A stretch of DNA of 63,844 nucleotides from Tubiluchus corallicola (GCA_030141605.1 JAQGDQ010000781.1:1-63844); one strand, 5' to 3'. Numbered from the stretch's first letter, positions 46,006-58,440 are shown. Translations and numbers: made by a program. Notes: generated by a model not told the origin, from the sequence alone.

Positions 46006-46849
46006 GATTATCTACTGACGTCACATTTTGCTGATTTTTTGTCAACAATGTTAATCTGTGAACATAAAACAATGAAGGTGAATCAGCGAACTCTTTTGAC
46101 GTCTTTTTACGAGCTAAAAACTTGTGATCTGACCAACGACTTTGTCGACTGGTCAGCCTTGACCCAAAGCAAGTTCTCAAGATATTAGGTCAGTACTGTA
46201 TAAATTGCTTCAAGTTTATATGAGTAAAGGAAAGCCGTTTAAAATAATAATTTAAGCAAAAACTATTAATTAAATTACTAAATAAATAAAGATTAAATCC
46301 TTGACAATGCAAGATTAAACAATCGTCGTGGCTAGAAGCCCATTTAGGTGCCGCATATCACGTGATGATCAGCTGATGTTCGACCGGCTGACTCAGAAGT
46401 AAAGATTGATGGTGTAATCTTTATGTGCAGAAGCTCAGGGCGCATTACGTAGTTTGACAAAAGGATTTTGAGGCCTGCACCTGAGGAGGTTAGGAACTGA
46501 CTTGAAGAAGGAGGGCTGGCATTCATATCCTCTTACGTATAACGTGTTTGTGTTTTTTAAGCGTGGAGTTTGCTAAAGAAAATCTTGATAGTTCGCCATG
46601 CCCATCGTGGCGCTTCCTCACCCAACAACAATAACAAGCAAGCAGTTGTAACCACCATCACAAACAGACTTTAATTCATCAGAAACTGCCATTGTTTTAT
46701 TTCACGTATTCGATTAATTTTCTAATGTAAATGACTCATGACTCATACTTTTTTAAATAGGAACTAAAACTGTGATTGACATCAATTAATGCTTTGAATT
46801 ATAAATTGTGAATTTATTCCACAGCAACACAAACATACATACAAATTGT
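46006..46849. other. Intron, no gene seen
   Basis: Open frames on the minus strand at 45914-46180 and 46344-46526 show no domain. Confidence 0.4.
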
Positions 46850-47505
46850 TATTACGTTGAAAAGAAAAATTATAAACTAAACGAGTTACTGTGAGGAGGA
46901 GGAAGGAGCATTGAGCTTTCGAGTCCTCCTTCAGATAAGTGGAACAATAGACAATTAACATTACATAGTATTTTCAACAGTTATAACGTACGTTAGAACA
47001 AAATAAGTTTTGTTAGTAACTTAAGATCAGGATGAGTAAAATTGAGAGTTAATTATACCGTTGTAGTAGGTAATTCTTTGATGCTTTTTCAAATTGATAA
47101 AGATTAAGAGTTTTCATTTTATGCGGAATTGATGACCATATTTTAATAGCATTATATTTTGATGACTGTTTCATTATATTTGTTTTTGGAAGAGGGAGTA
47201 CATAGTTTCCAACTGAATATCTTGTGTAATGATCATGTTGATTTGAAACTGGACTAAAGTATGACTGAAAAGCTGGTGGAAGTCGTGAATTATGATACTG
47301 ATACATGAAATGAAGACAATACATGTCATATATTTCTTTCACTTTAAGAGTTTTAACAGACAAGTAAATTATATTTGTGGGATGGTCGTACCTTACATGA
47401 TATATTAGTTTGAGAATTTTGTTCTGGGTAATTTGTAAAGCTTCCAGATTACTTTTATATACACCACCCCAAATCATGACACTGTTGTCCTTCTAGACAG
47501 TAAAC
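46850..47505 (-). mobile_element. LINE C-terminal fragment, minus strand
   Basis: The minus-strand frame 47049-47477 reads LEALQITQNKILKLIYHVRY and later YNAIKIWSSIPHKMK, the typical C-terminal region of CR1/Jockey-type non-LTR ORF2 proteins. The 3' UTR continues to about 46850. 5' truncated. Confidence 0.8.
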
Positions 47506-47549
47506 TTTTCTGGTTCTTCAATGTTAAAAAGATCGAATTTATGTTTCAG

Positions 47550-47908
47550 TAAGGAAGGCGGCTGAGTTACACAGTTTGGTTCCCCCTGGGGAATTTACCG
47601 TTGATTCAGACATAGATGCCAATGTTACACAGGGCTTTTGCGTAGCCGATGGATATGAAGAAGTAAAATGGAAATGTCCAAAAGGAAGTATTGATCTCAC
47701 TTCATCAAATTCAAATCATCATCAACGCATCAGCGGTAGCATTGTACAACTTTCAACCGATGTTTCAAACCAATGCTATATTGCAGTGCTAACTATAAAA
47801 TCACCTGCAGAAACTGACTCTGGTGTCTATACACTCGTTGTGACAACTAAAGACGATGTAAAAGAGTACGATCTTGAGGTTACAGTAACACAGAAGAATA
47901 TGATTTGA
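47550..47908 (+). CDS. Gene A exon: Ig-like domain 4, with in-frame stop
   Basis: Acceptor atgtttcag, phase 1. VTQGFCVADG (B strand), EEVKWKC (C strand), NQCYIAVLTIKS (E-strand cysteine), ETDSGVYTLVV (no F-strand cysteine). It ends VTQKNMI and TGA at 47906-47908. Ig3 continues at this point with SIG and a donor, so the stop replaces the splice site. Either this is the true end of the protein (secreted form) or the exon is damaged by the 46-bp repeat. Confidence 0.8.
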
Positions 47909-48278
47909 TAAGTACGATCTTGAGGTTACAGTAACACAGAAGAATATGATTTGATAAGTACGATCTTGAGGTTACAGTAACACAGAAGAATATGATTTGA
48001 TAAGTACGATCGTGAGGTTACAGTAACACAGAAGAATATGATTTGATAAGTATGATCTTGAGGTTACAGTAACACAGAAGATTATGATTTGATAAGTACG
48101 ATATTGAGGTTACAGTAACACAGAAGAATATGATTTGATAAGTACGATATTGAGGTTACAGTAACACAGAAGAATATGATTTGATAAGTACGATATTGAG
48201 GTTACAGTAACACAGAGGAAAGTGATTTGATAAGTACGATATTGAGGTTACAGTAACACAGAGGAATGTGATTTGATG
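47865..48278 (+). repeat. 46-bp minisatellite made from the end of the Ig4 exon
   Basis: Nine units; the first is coding (EYDLEVTVTQKNMI and the stop), the rest lie after the stop. 46 is not a multiple of 3, so read-through would change frame in each unit. Confidence 0.93.
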
Positions 48279-48424
48279 TCATACTTTGCTACACAGGACT
48301 TCAGAGATTGTTGCTAGCTATCTTAAATAGTTGTAATTTCTTTGAAGGAAAGTCCGAGCCCTCTGAGAAGTTGTGCTTATTTTAATTTTCGGGAAAAAAG
48401 GGCTAAATGGTTTTAGTCAGTGAT

Positions 48425-48430
48425 AATAAA
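48425..48430 (+). terminator. Candidate poly(A) signal of Gene A
   Basis: AATAAA about 515 bp after the Ig4 stop, in the context gataataaacgcc. Plausible if the TGA at 47906 is the real stop; not proven. Confidence 0.4.
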
Positions 48431-48689
48431 CGCCTCATGTAGTAAAATCACTTTAAAGTTAGGATCTTTCTTTTCACGCTATGACGGTGAAATTCTTCCA
48501 CCAGTGACGTCATTGATAGACTTTAAGAAAAACAGCACACTTTCAGTTACTTTCAAAAAAGTATCAAAAAGTTTTTACAAAAAGATTCGATTTTTGTGAT
48601 TGATTTTTTGCTAATTTTGTGATACGTGATTTCATACGCATTAGGTAAGCTGCAGACGTGAAAACATTAAAATAAACCCATCATACTAA

Positions 48690-49965
48690 GTGACTTGTCC
48701 TTTAAAAACAACATTAGTAGTGGTCGAATACAGCAAAATCGTGTATAAAACATGCAGTGCTGTACCCTGTTTGTTTGTGTACTGTACCCTGTACTCTAGA
48801 ATTGTTTCCTGTGAAATTAAACATAAAAATAATATGTTTGAAAGAGTAAATTACTTTAAGCTTTTCTTAAATTTGACTAAAACTACATTTCCAAATATTG
48901 TTATTCGTCGACTCGTATACTATTATATGAATCAAAGAATGTTTGTTAGATGGGGGCGCATCCATTCTAAAACTTTCAGCATAAGTAAAGGGGTACGTCA
49001 AGGCGGCGGAATGTCTCCAGTTCTTTTTAACTTCAATTTCAGAGACTTAAGTGCTAAATTGTCACGCACTCAGCTTGGATGTAATATTGCTAATACGATT
49101 ATGAATCATTTAATGTACGCAGATGACGTATGTTTATTAGTGGCAACTATTACAGCCCTTCAGTGCCTACTTGATGTCTGTGTTTTTTATGCTGAAAATT
49201 TTGATATATAGATAAATGTAGAAAAAAAACCAAACTAATGTCTATCAGTTCAAAGAAAATGCAAGCTTTTGTTTACGGTAAAATTAAACTTAAAAATAAT
49301 TATTTGAAGAACTTTAATGCAGAAAAATACTTGGGACGCGTTATTTCAAGTGATAATAAGGATGACCTTGATATAATTAATCAACAATCTCTGTATTATT
49401 GCCGTAGTAATCAACTTAGCAGAAAATTTTGAAATTGCTCAGCTAAAGGAAAAATATTGCTACTTTAATGCATATTGCAATAGCTTTTACTGTATGGCGA
49501 CTTGGAGGCATTTTAATTTATACAACGTCAGAAAACTCAAGGTTGCTCACAATATTTCAAAACGTAATTTTTTTAATTATGAATATGATTACAGTGCTAG
49601 GTCTCTTAGTATACAGCTTGGTGTAACTTATTTTGATGTTATCTGTAGGAAATGTGTGTTTAGTTTAGTGACTAGATTCAATAGTAATACTAATGTTACA
49701 TGTCAAAGTTTACTTCATAGTGATGTAAAATTTACGTCGCGTATCAGACGCCATTGGTGGAATTTACTATGAACTGTGTAATTGTTGTATACATCTCTGT
49801 TTATTAATTAACTGTGTTAATGCGTGTGTGTGTGTGTGTGCGTGCGTGCGTGCGTGTGTGTGTGTGTGTGTGTGACTGCGTTTTTGTTGTAAATATGTAA
49901 ATGTTTTATGCTATGAACTTCTGGTATGAAATAAAAAGTTAAATCAAATCAAATCTGTCATTAGA
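48690..49965 (+). mobile_element. LINE reverse-transcriptase fragment, 3' end complete
   Basis: SKGVRQGGGMSPVLFN and NHLMYADDVCLL are reverse-transcriptase motifs B and C (YADD). After frame breaks near 49209 and 49430, WRHFNLYNVRKLKVAHN matches the C-terminal region. It ends in a short aatcaaatcaaatc tail. Non-LTR retroelement (CR1/Jockey-like), dead. Confidence 0.85.
49824..49875. repeat. (GT)n microsatellite
   Basis: GT/GC dinucleotide run inside the LINE 3' UTR. Confidence 0.9.
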
Positions 49966-49984
49966 ATCTATCTTTAAGTCTTGA

Positions 49985-50115
49985 GTCTTAGCCATGTGTT
50001 TGTGTATAGAATGCATGCATGCAAGATCTGTTTGATCATCTGCTTGATCATTAAGTGTTTGTGTATAGAATGCATGCATGCAAGATCTGCTTGATCATCT
50101 GCTTGATCATTAATT
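49985..50115 (+). repeat. Direct repeat, about 55 bp, two copies
   Basis: gtgtttgtgtatagaatgca and the following gcatgcaagatctg-cttgatcat occur twice in a row. Confidence 0.8.
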
Positions 50116-50344
50116 TGGACAAAAACGTTTGTGTTTTGATTTCTGCTAATCAATGGTTAGAAATAAAATATTTTTGCTGCTATTGTTGTTTAAGTCTAAT
50201 CTTTATAAGTCAACACAAAACGTCTCTTGCGTCTTAAGAAATTATATTCAAAATGAAGCTGCCCTGCACTCCCATAGTTCTTAATTAGTCAACCTTAATG
50301 TACAAAAATTAAACACACATAGAACGGCTTGTGGAAACCTTTTT

Positions 50345-50540
50345 GTGTTTGCGTGTGTGTGTGTGTGTGCGCGCGTGTGCGTGTGTGTGTCTGTGTGTGT
50401 GTGTGCGTGTGTGCGTGTGTGTGTGTGTGTATTTGGGTGGGTGGTTGCGTGCGTGCATATGTGTGTGAAGTGTGTCCGTGCGTGAGTGTGTGTGCATGTG
50501 CGTGCAAGCATGTACATGTGTGTGTGTGTGCGTGCGTGCC
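50345..50540. repeat. (GT)n-rich tract
   Basis: Imperfect GT repeat with CG steps; open frames over it are artefacts. Confidence 0.92.
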
Positions 50541-50596
50541 TATGCCCCAGCTTCTGATTCTTACATTCTCTGCTTTTTTTCATATATTTATTTTAG

Positions 50597-50673
50597 GAAA
50601 GAATTCCGATTCTGACTCGTTGGCCTCGACAATTGCTATTATCCTATCATCTATCCTGAACAATAGGCGATAG
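50597..50673 (+). CDS. Candidate terminal exon of Gene A (weak)
   Basis: Acceptor ttattttag, phase 1, then [12 protein letters not shown], the hydrophobic stretch [13 protein letters not shown] and a stop. A small-residue run followed by a hydrophobic tail could be a GPI-anchor signal, but the tail is short and ends in basic residues. The phase fits Gene A, yet Ig4 offers no proper donor to reach it. It may be chance. Confidence 0.25.
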
Positions 50674-50979
50674 AACGTTTTACTAAGAAGTCCAAAAACC
50701 TACACTCAAGAAATTTAGGTTTTGAAAATAGAATCTTTCTATCACCGCGTCACAATCAGCAACAAAAGTTCTGTGACAACCAGTTCTCAGAAAACATAAT
50801 CACAAATGGTCTCATCTTCTAGTGTAGTGTTCCAAAAAAATTTAAATCATAATGCAGAGGCTGCAGCCAAACAGTTGCCTGCAAATGGCTCCAAATTAAA
50901 AAAAATTATCGAAAAGAACGAAGAAAGGCATGCGCTGGTTTAATTACCAAAGTTTATTAACTGCTGTTTGTCGCAAGAC

Positions 50980-51607
50980 ATGAATTTCGGCCTGCTGTTT
51001 TTGTGCCTTTCCTATTTGTTCGCTGAGTCCACATCAGAATTACCAGGTGATGACAATCCTTGCAGGCATTTAAGAGATCAGTTAAGCGTACCCGGATGCC
51101 AGTATAAATCAGTGAGGGATCTCCAGCTGTCTAGCAAGGGCTGCAATCTTTACTGTCTAAACTCTACCAAAGAACGGCTAACAGACCTGAAATCCCAAAT
51201 GAGAAAGTCATCAGCAGCAGGACCTATAGCAAATCTATCTATTGATTACTACAAAGACACAGAGCTTCCTGACAGGTTTCTGGACGATGTAGAGATTGAA
51301 GATTTGTCAGTCAGCCACACGAAACTACTGTACATGGGAGAACGTGCTGTACATGGTAAAATAAAAACTATAAGAATAAATTTCAACGAGCAACTCAATT
51401 TTATACACAAGGGGGCGTTTGGTCAGTTACAAGAACTTCGACACATTTTCATCCATGACAACCCAGGGCTGTTTAGTCTTGAATTTGATTTTTCGACCAA
51501 TCAAAAACTTAAAACTTTGAACATATCAAACAGTAAAATAATGCAGTTGAAACAGCCGACTTTTTACGACGATACACAGCTCGATTCACTCGAAGTTACA
51601 CTACAGG
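50980..51607 (+). CDS. Gene B exon 1: signal peptide and leucine-rich repeats
   Basis: ATG at 50980 (MNFGLLFLCLSYLFAEST) gives a good secretory signal peptide; there is no upstream ATG in this frame nearby. 209 codons, ends phase 1 at a GTAAGT donor. Cysteines CRHL, GCQY, GCNLYC form an N-terminal cap, followed by LRR-like strands (IKTIRINFNEQLNFIHKGAF, LRHIFIHDNPGLFSLEF, LKTLNISNSKIMQL). The repeats are irregular and few. It should be the counterpart of the missing first exon of Gene A. Confidence 0.88.
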
Positions 51608-51840
51608 GTAAGTTTATTTTTGATAATATGAAACATTCGAAAAGTAGAATGGCTATTCAGTGACCACACTGGATGTCCAGGTACAATAAGACCAAAAAAA
51701 CCATTTTTTCTGCATTTTTATGCATTAAAATTTTTATTAGTTATAGGTTTTTTGTTGATCGTTGCAAACTGCAATTTGAGATTTATCATGACTGTCAACT
51801 AAGTAAACTATCAATGATGCGACTTTCTAAAAAACAGCAA

Positions 51841-52975
51841 GACTTTTAGGTAATGAAAAGATTTAAAATAAAGATAAGACTTTCAGGCAATGACATGATT
51901 TGAAGTAACAAGATTGTTTTCAGGTAATGACATGATTTTACGTAACGAAATGATTTTCATGTCCTGTAATAAAGTAGGAAGATTATTTTGAGGTAATGAC
52001 ATGATTTTACATAATGAGATGATATTCATGTCCTGTAACCGAGTAGAAAGATTATTTTGAGGTAACGACATGACTTTACATAATGAGATGATTTTCATGT
52101 CCTGTTAATCAAACAGTAAGATTATCTTGAGGTAATGACATGATTTGACATAATGAGATGATTTTCATGTCCTGTAATCAAGTGGAAAGATTATTTTGAG
52201 GTAATGACATCACTTTACATAATGAGATGATTTTCATGTCCTGTTAATCAAACAGTAAGATTATCTTGAGGTAATGACATGATTTTACATAATGAGATGA
52301 TTTTCATGTCCTGTAATCAAGTAGGAAAATTGTTTTGATTTAATGATATGATTTTACATAATGAGATGATGTTCATGCCCTGCTAATCAAGTCATAATGA
52401 CATGATTTTACATAATGAGATAATTTTCAAGTCCTGTAATCAAGTAAAAAGATTATTGTGAGGTAATGACATGATTTTACATAATGAGATATTTTTCATG
52501 CCCTGTTAATCAAGTAGAAAGATTATTTTGAGGTAATGACATGACTTTACATAATGAGATGATTTTCATGTCCTGTTAATCAAACAGTAAGATTATCTTG
52601 AGGTAATGACATGATTTTACATAATGAGATGATTTTCATGCCCTGCTAATCAAGTAGGAATATTGTTTGATTTAATGACATGGTTTTACATAATGAGATG
52701 ATGTTCATGCCCTGCTAATCAAGTCATAATGACATGATTTTACATAATGAGATAATTTTCAAGTCCTGTAATCAAGTAAAAAGATTATTGTGAGGTAATG
52801 ACATGATTTTACATAATGAGATATTTTTCATGCCCTGTTAATCAAGTAGAAAGATTATTGTGAGGTAATGACATGATTTCACATAATGAGATATTTTTCA
52901 TGCCCTGTTAATCAAGTAGAAAGATTATCTTGAGGTAAGGACATGATTTTACGTAATGAGATGATTTTCACGCCA
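51841..52975 (+). repeat. About 70-bp minisatellite related to the exon 2 boundary
   Basis: About 15 units with aggtaatgacatgatttta and tgagatgattttcatg. The first units read ttcaggcaatgacatgattt, close to the exon 2 start (ttacaggcaatgaaatgatt). Confidence 0.9.
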
Positions 52976-53059
52976 CATTATTAAAGTATTGAGATTTTTT
53001 CAGATAGTAACAGATAAGAAGCCTTCCAATTATGACCTCGTTTTCAAACTGTATTACAG

Positions 53060-53191
53060 GCAATGAAATGATTTGCGACTGCAGTCTTCAATGGGCAAAG
53101 CGGAACGGAATGAGTGTTGTCGACTGCGTTTGGCCAACAGTTCAAGAAAATGCTCAACTTAGACACTTTGACGATGACTGTGTCGAACCAG
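53060..53191 (+). CDS. Gene B exon 2: LRRCT
   Basis: Phase 1 to 1, 44 codons, acceptor gtattacag, donor GTAAAA. GNEMICDCSLQW, VDCVWP, DDCVEP. Four cysteines. Six codons shorter than the Gene A exon. Confidence 0.9.
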
Positions 53192-53296
53192 GTAAAACAT
53201 TACTGATAGGTGTGACTGACAATATTAAGGAGTAATACAGTCATATTTCTGATGTGTTTGACGAACAAAAAAGGTTCTGGTTTTTACATAACTGAG

Positions 53297-53742
53297 TGTG
53301 GAAGCTGGAATTGTACATTATAATTAGGTGATGCCATCTATGGGCTAATCCTGTTACATTCTACCTATTGGCTAATCCTGTTACATTCTACCAGCTGACT
53401 TACCCCAATATAATTGTATGGTACTCTCTGCATATTCACTGGTTTTCTCCCTTTTTTAAAGTAATTTAAAAAGTCCCTTTTTAAACCTATACCTATATAT
53501 ACTGACTGGTTTTGCTATCTAGTCACTCTCACACTCTCACTCTCAGTGTTCAGGATTCTCACTCTCACTCTCAGTGTTCAGTGCAGCAGTCATGCTACTC
53601 ATGTGTCTATAGTTTAATAAACACTTTTCTGTGGTGTGCAGTGCAGATATGTATTATAGATTTTTTCTTTTGTTCACACGTCTGTGCCTAAACTCATTTA
53701 TAACAAAGTGAGTGATCAACAACTTCAAACATGACTTTCACA
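53297..53742 (+). mobile_element. Solo LTR, family 1
   Basis: 446 bp, TGTGGAAGCT to CTTTCACA. Flanks CTGAG and GTGAG match at 4 of 5. A short internal duplication (ggctaatcctgttacattct) is present. Confidence 0.87.
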
Positions 53743-53749
53743 GTGAGGT

Positions 53750-54500
53750 CAGTTTTTGAGAATTCCACCTAATTATAACAAAATTAGAGCTACTAATGTC
53801 AGCAATTGATAAAATGGGCATAGATGATGTCAATGTTGTTTTCACTGGTTACTGAAAAAAACGAAAACGAAAAATAAAAAAAAGTAAATATAATTAATCA
53901 AAAAACAATAATCAACGAATATGGCCAAGGATGTGTTAAGCTTAGAGAGTTTGTCAATTACAATTTTTTAGAAGCGCTAAGCAAAGGACTTCGAGAATTA
54001 TGTGAGCAATTACCATAGTTGTGCTAGGAGGTAGGGATTTTCAAGAGCATTTTCAAGAGTAAACAGAAAATAAACCAAAACTTTGTAATGTTGTGAGAAA
54101 CGTACAGCAAGTCTGGGAGTTTGGGATAAATAAATTTCGAACTGGAATGTGATGACGAAAAACAGCCAAGTTGTTGAGGATTTGGACATTAACTACAATG
54201 AGAAGTGATGAAAGCCAGATATTATAGTTGTCCTCTATCAAGTAAATTAAAAAAAGTAAGAAAAAAGTTATTCTCATGCGGCAACGACTGAGGAGCTAGA
54301 AAGTTGATGTTAATCTTTCAGCACCTTTGAACAGATTATTTACCACAGAGAAGGCCTATTCGAATTCAAGCTCAAATCTCCACATTCGCGATACCATTCC
54401 TGTCATACTAATCAAGACATTCTGTCGTACTATCATTATATCTATTATATACTATATTAGATACTCTATCTACTGTCTGTAATCTATATTATTCTATTAA
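53750..54500 (-). other. Intron with possible LINE debris, minus strand
   Basis: The minus-strand frame 54053-54277 contains a stretch (IEDNYNIWLSSLLIVVN) that may come from a decayed retroelement; it is too weak to classify. No Ig1-like exon found here. Confidence 0.3.
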
Positions 54501-54514
54501 GTTCTGTGGCTTTA

Positions 54515-55055
54515 TCATTAAATCTTCTTCTTCTTCTTCTTCCCAGCTTTTCCCTATGCGGGGTCGCCGTTGTGAATGAGTCTTCTCTACGCATTCCTGT
54601 TGTTGACCATCTCTTCATTTATGTCTTCCCTTCCCACATGATCTTCACCGACTCTTCTTTTCAGGTGTCCTACCATCGCAATCTTGCGAGGCTTCCACTA
54701 CTTTTACTGTTCCTCTGATATTATTATTTCTAATTTTATCTCTTCTTGTTATTCCCACCATTCATCTCAATATCCTCATCTCCGCCACACCCATTTTCTT
54801 CTCTTCGGTCTTCTTTGGAGAAGCTGCTTCCAGCCCATAGATTAGAGCGGGTCTGACCACTATCTTTGTGGACTTTACCTTTAAGTCTCACCAACTCATT
54901 CATAGAAGATTTTGGCGCAGTTTTTACAGGCGGATTCTCTTCCTGACCCTAACCCTCCCTATTTACCCGGGCTTGGGACCAGCACTGAGTTGGGCTGGCT
55001 TGCCCCCCCCCCCAGTGGCTAGGTTGGCTTTATTATTAAATTATTATTATTATTT
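54515..55055 (+). mobile_element. Interspersed repeat, GC-richer, ends in (ATT)n
   Basis: Starts near a (CTT)n run, contains tatgcggggtcgccgttgtg and tatttacccgggcttgggac, a C homopolymer, and ends attattattattatt. The simple tail suggests a non-LTR retroelement 3' end. Confidence 0.5.
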
Positions 55056-55195
55056 CATTTACTCTGTCCTATCATTCAAGTAATCCTTTCACATGCTTCT
55101 GTTATTTTATAAAACGTGTCATAACTGCACATTTTTTAAGTCAATCTAAGTAATAAAGCTAAACAGCATTGCATTTAAGCCTTTCTGTTTGTAGC

Positions 55196-55348
55196 GCACG
55201 ACGAAAAGATCAGGGTTAAACGGCAAATTGGAGCAAACCTTTTTTCTAAAGAGCCGGAGGATGGCCTGTGGATTGAAACCGAAACAATCGTTCTGCATTG
55301 CGGTGTGGAAAATCCCGCGCAGTATGCTCAATGTCCTCAATGTTTGGT
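55196..55348 (+). CDS. Gene B exon: Ig-like domain 2, N-terminal half
   Basis: Acceptor tgtttgtag, phase 1 to 0, donor GTAAAAG. AHDEKIRVKRQIGANLFSKE, then TIVLHCGVENPAQYAQCPQCL. IVLHC is the B-strand cysteine; FSKEP and VENP are shared with Gene A 7467-7585. Two extra cysteines at the end. Boundaries are within a base or two. Confidence 0.85.
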
Positions 55349-55404
55349 AAAAGTTTATAACGATTCTCAGCTAATCATTCTCAACTAATAATATCCTTTT
55401 CAAT

Positions 55405-55830
<426 letters not shown>

Positions 55831-55859
55831 ACTATTAAAAAAACTTTTGCAGCTTAAAA

Positions 55860-56488
55860 ACTGAATAATAAATAGTAAAAACAATAAATCTATTAATTAC
55901 AGTACAAGAAGTCTAATGAAAAATTAATTTACAAAAATAGTAACTAGCAATTTGGGAAATTGAATTTTTTACTCTGTATATTAAAAATTAATTAAAGCTA
56001 CGTAGATTACATCACTGAAAAATCACAGAAAAAATTACTGACTTTCCATTGCATGTTTATTTCCATTTAAAAGGCGTTTCATGATTGTTTTTTAATATGT
56101 TGCTCTATGTTGATGTTCAGAGTTAATCTAAATATATAATCTAGAATGCTGTTATCAATTGTTGACAACGTCTGTAAAATTTAGAGCTCACGAGACTCGA
56201 ACACTCGTCCTTGCTCTCATAAAACGTTCACTCCTGTCGCATACAGTAAATCAATCACTCGGTCAATCAGTCCAACAATCAATTAATCCATCAGACAGAT
56301 AGTCAGCGAAGCAATGCATAGTATATCCATTTATGTCAACCAAATAAAAAACTCGATCAAACCAACTTTTAATCAATCAATCAATCAATAATTTTTGAAA
56401 AATTTTGGAAATTTGAAAGGATTACCTATAGTTTCTTAACATACGAACATGTATTTATCTTTCCTACGTTTTTTGATTATATTATCAA
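55860..56488. other. Intron, no gene seen
   Basis: AT-rich; short aatcaatcaatc runs near 56270-56390. Nothing coding. Confidence 0.4.
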
Positions 56489-56490
56489 TA

Positions 56491-56752
56491 GCTGAGGTGG
56501 ATTTACCAGAAAAACGCAGCTGCACAAGAAGATCAAATTGATCTAGGGTCGAAGCCCAGATATAATTGGGTTGACCAACCTTGTGACCAACAAGGTGGTG
56601 TTAGTCACTCTGGTAATTGCAGTATTATGATAGAAAATGCCACACGTTATGAAGATGGAGGTCTTTATTACTGTCAACTCAAGACTATATCGAGTAGCAG
56701 TGGCAGGCCTGTATCCTACGGCTCCCAAACAGCCAATGTAACAGTTATAGAA
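56491..56752 (+). CDS. Gene B exon: Ig-like domain 2, C-terminal half
   Basis: Acceptor attatcaatag, phase 0 to 1, donor GTAAGC. LRWIYQKN (C-strand tryptophan), PCDQQ and NCSIMIENATRYEDGGLYYCQL (canonical F-strand cysteine). Ends VTVIEG as Gene A ends VTINEG. Potential N-glycosylation at NCS, NAT and NVT. Start is within a base or two. Confidence 0.87.
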
Positions 56753-56794
56753 GGTAAGCTTCTTTATTATTACGCATTTTTAAGTGTACATAGA

Positions 56795-58440
56795 ATCATA
56801 TGTGTGTAGAGAGAATTACTGAGCTTAATTCTTACAAAAAACCATAAAGCCTAGGTACTCTTTCATTACTATTTACTTCAAAAGTGTCTGTTTGCATGCA
56901 TTTTGAAAAACGTGTTTGAATCATATGTGTGTAGGGAGAATTACTGAGCTTAATTCTTACAAAAAACCATAAAGCCTAAGCACTCCTTCATTACTATTTA
57001 CTTCAAAAGTGTCTGTTATTATTGCATGCATTTTGAAAAACGTGTTTGAATCATATGTGTGTGGAGAGAATTACTGGGTTTAATTCTTACAAAAAAGCAT
57101 AAAGCCTAAATACTCCTTCATTACTATTTACTTCAAAAGTGTCTGTTATTATTGCATGCATTTTGAAAAACGTGTTTGAATCATATGTGTGTAGAGAGAA
57201 TTAATGGGCTTAATTCTTACGAAAAAAGCATAAAGCCTAAGTACTCTTTCATTACTATTTACTACAAAAGTGTCTGTTATTATTGCATGCATTTTGAAAA
57301 ACGTGTTTGAATCATATGTGTGTGGAGAGAATTACTGGGCTTAATTCTTACAAAAAAGCATAGCCTAAGTACTCCTTCATTACTATTTACTTCAAAAGTG
57401 TCTGTTATTATTGCATGCATTTTGAAAAAGTCTTTGAATCATATGTGTGTGGAGAGAATTACTGGGCTTAATTCTTACAAAAAACCATAAAGCCTAATTT
57501 CTCCTTCACTACTATTTACTACAAAAGTGTCTGTTATTATTGCATGCATTTTGAAAAACGTGTTTGAATCATATGTGTGTAGGGAGAATTACTGAGCTTA
57601 ATTCTTACAAAAAACCATAAAGCCTAATTTCTCCTTCACTACTATTTACTTCAAAAGTGTCTGTTATTATTGCATGCATTTTGAAAAACGTGTTTGAATC
57701 ATATGTGTGTAGAGAGAATTATCTCTGTATCTCCCCTATTTTACTGTAATGGGATATGTTAAGCCATGTTTTTGCATAGTTCTTTACATATATAAACTGG
57801 CTAGATTCCACTTCTAGCCACTGTCTACTCATTCGTGATCACTGCAGGACACTCTGGTCCTCAGTGCAGCAGTCATGTTACATATAACTATGTAGTGTAT
57901 TTATTGTAATAAAAGTGTTTAGTTTTGTGCAAACATGTAATCTGGTGTTTAGTTGTTTTCTACAAGTGTTCAATTTCAACTTCACAAATAGCTTTCACAA
58001 TTACTATTTACTTCAAAAGTGTCTGCTATTATTGCATGCATTTTGAAAAACTTGTTTGAATCATATGTGTGTAGAGAGAATTAATGGGCTTAATTCTTAC
58101 AAAAAACCATAAAGCCTAAGTACTCCTTCATTACTATTTACTTCAAAAGTGTCTGTTATTATTGCATGCATTTTGAAAAACGTGTTTGAATCATATATGT
58201 GTGGAGAGCATTACTGGGCTTAATTCTTACATAAAAGCATAAAGCCTAAGTACTCCTTCATTACTATTTACTTCTAAAGTGTCTGATATTATTGCATGCA
58301 TTTTGAAAAAGTCTTTGAATCATATGTGTGTGGAGAGAATTACTGGGCTTAATTCTTACAAAAAACCATAAAGCCTAATTTCTCCTTCATTACTATTTAC
58401 TTCTAAAGTGTCTGATATTATTGCATGCATTTTGAAAAAC
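56795..58440 (+). repeat. 124-130-bp minisatellite, interrupted by an LTR
   Basis: About ten units containing aatcatatgtgtgtagagag, taaagcctaagtactccttc and ttgcatgcattttgaaaaac. Starts about 40 bp after the Ig donor. Later units carry an extra ttattattg. A partial LTR splits it at 57722-57999. Confidence 0.93.
57722..57999 (+). mobile_element. LTR, family 1, 5'-truncated, inside the minisatellite
   Basis: 278 bp from ctctgtatctcccc to CTTTCACA, with TATA-like acatatataa and AATAAAAG. The first about 120 bp of the LTR are missing. The repeat resumes directly after it. Confidence 0.8.

Noticed and set aside
50597-50673. Transmembrane or GPI-anchor exon for Gene A
   Set aside because: Kept only as a weak feature: the hydrophobic stretch is short, and Ig4 has no donor to reach it.
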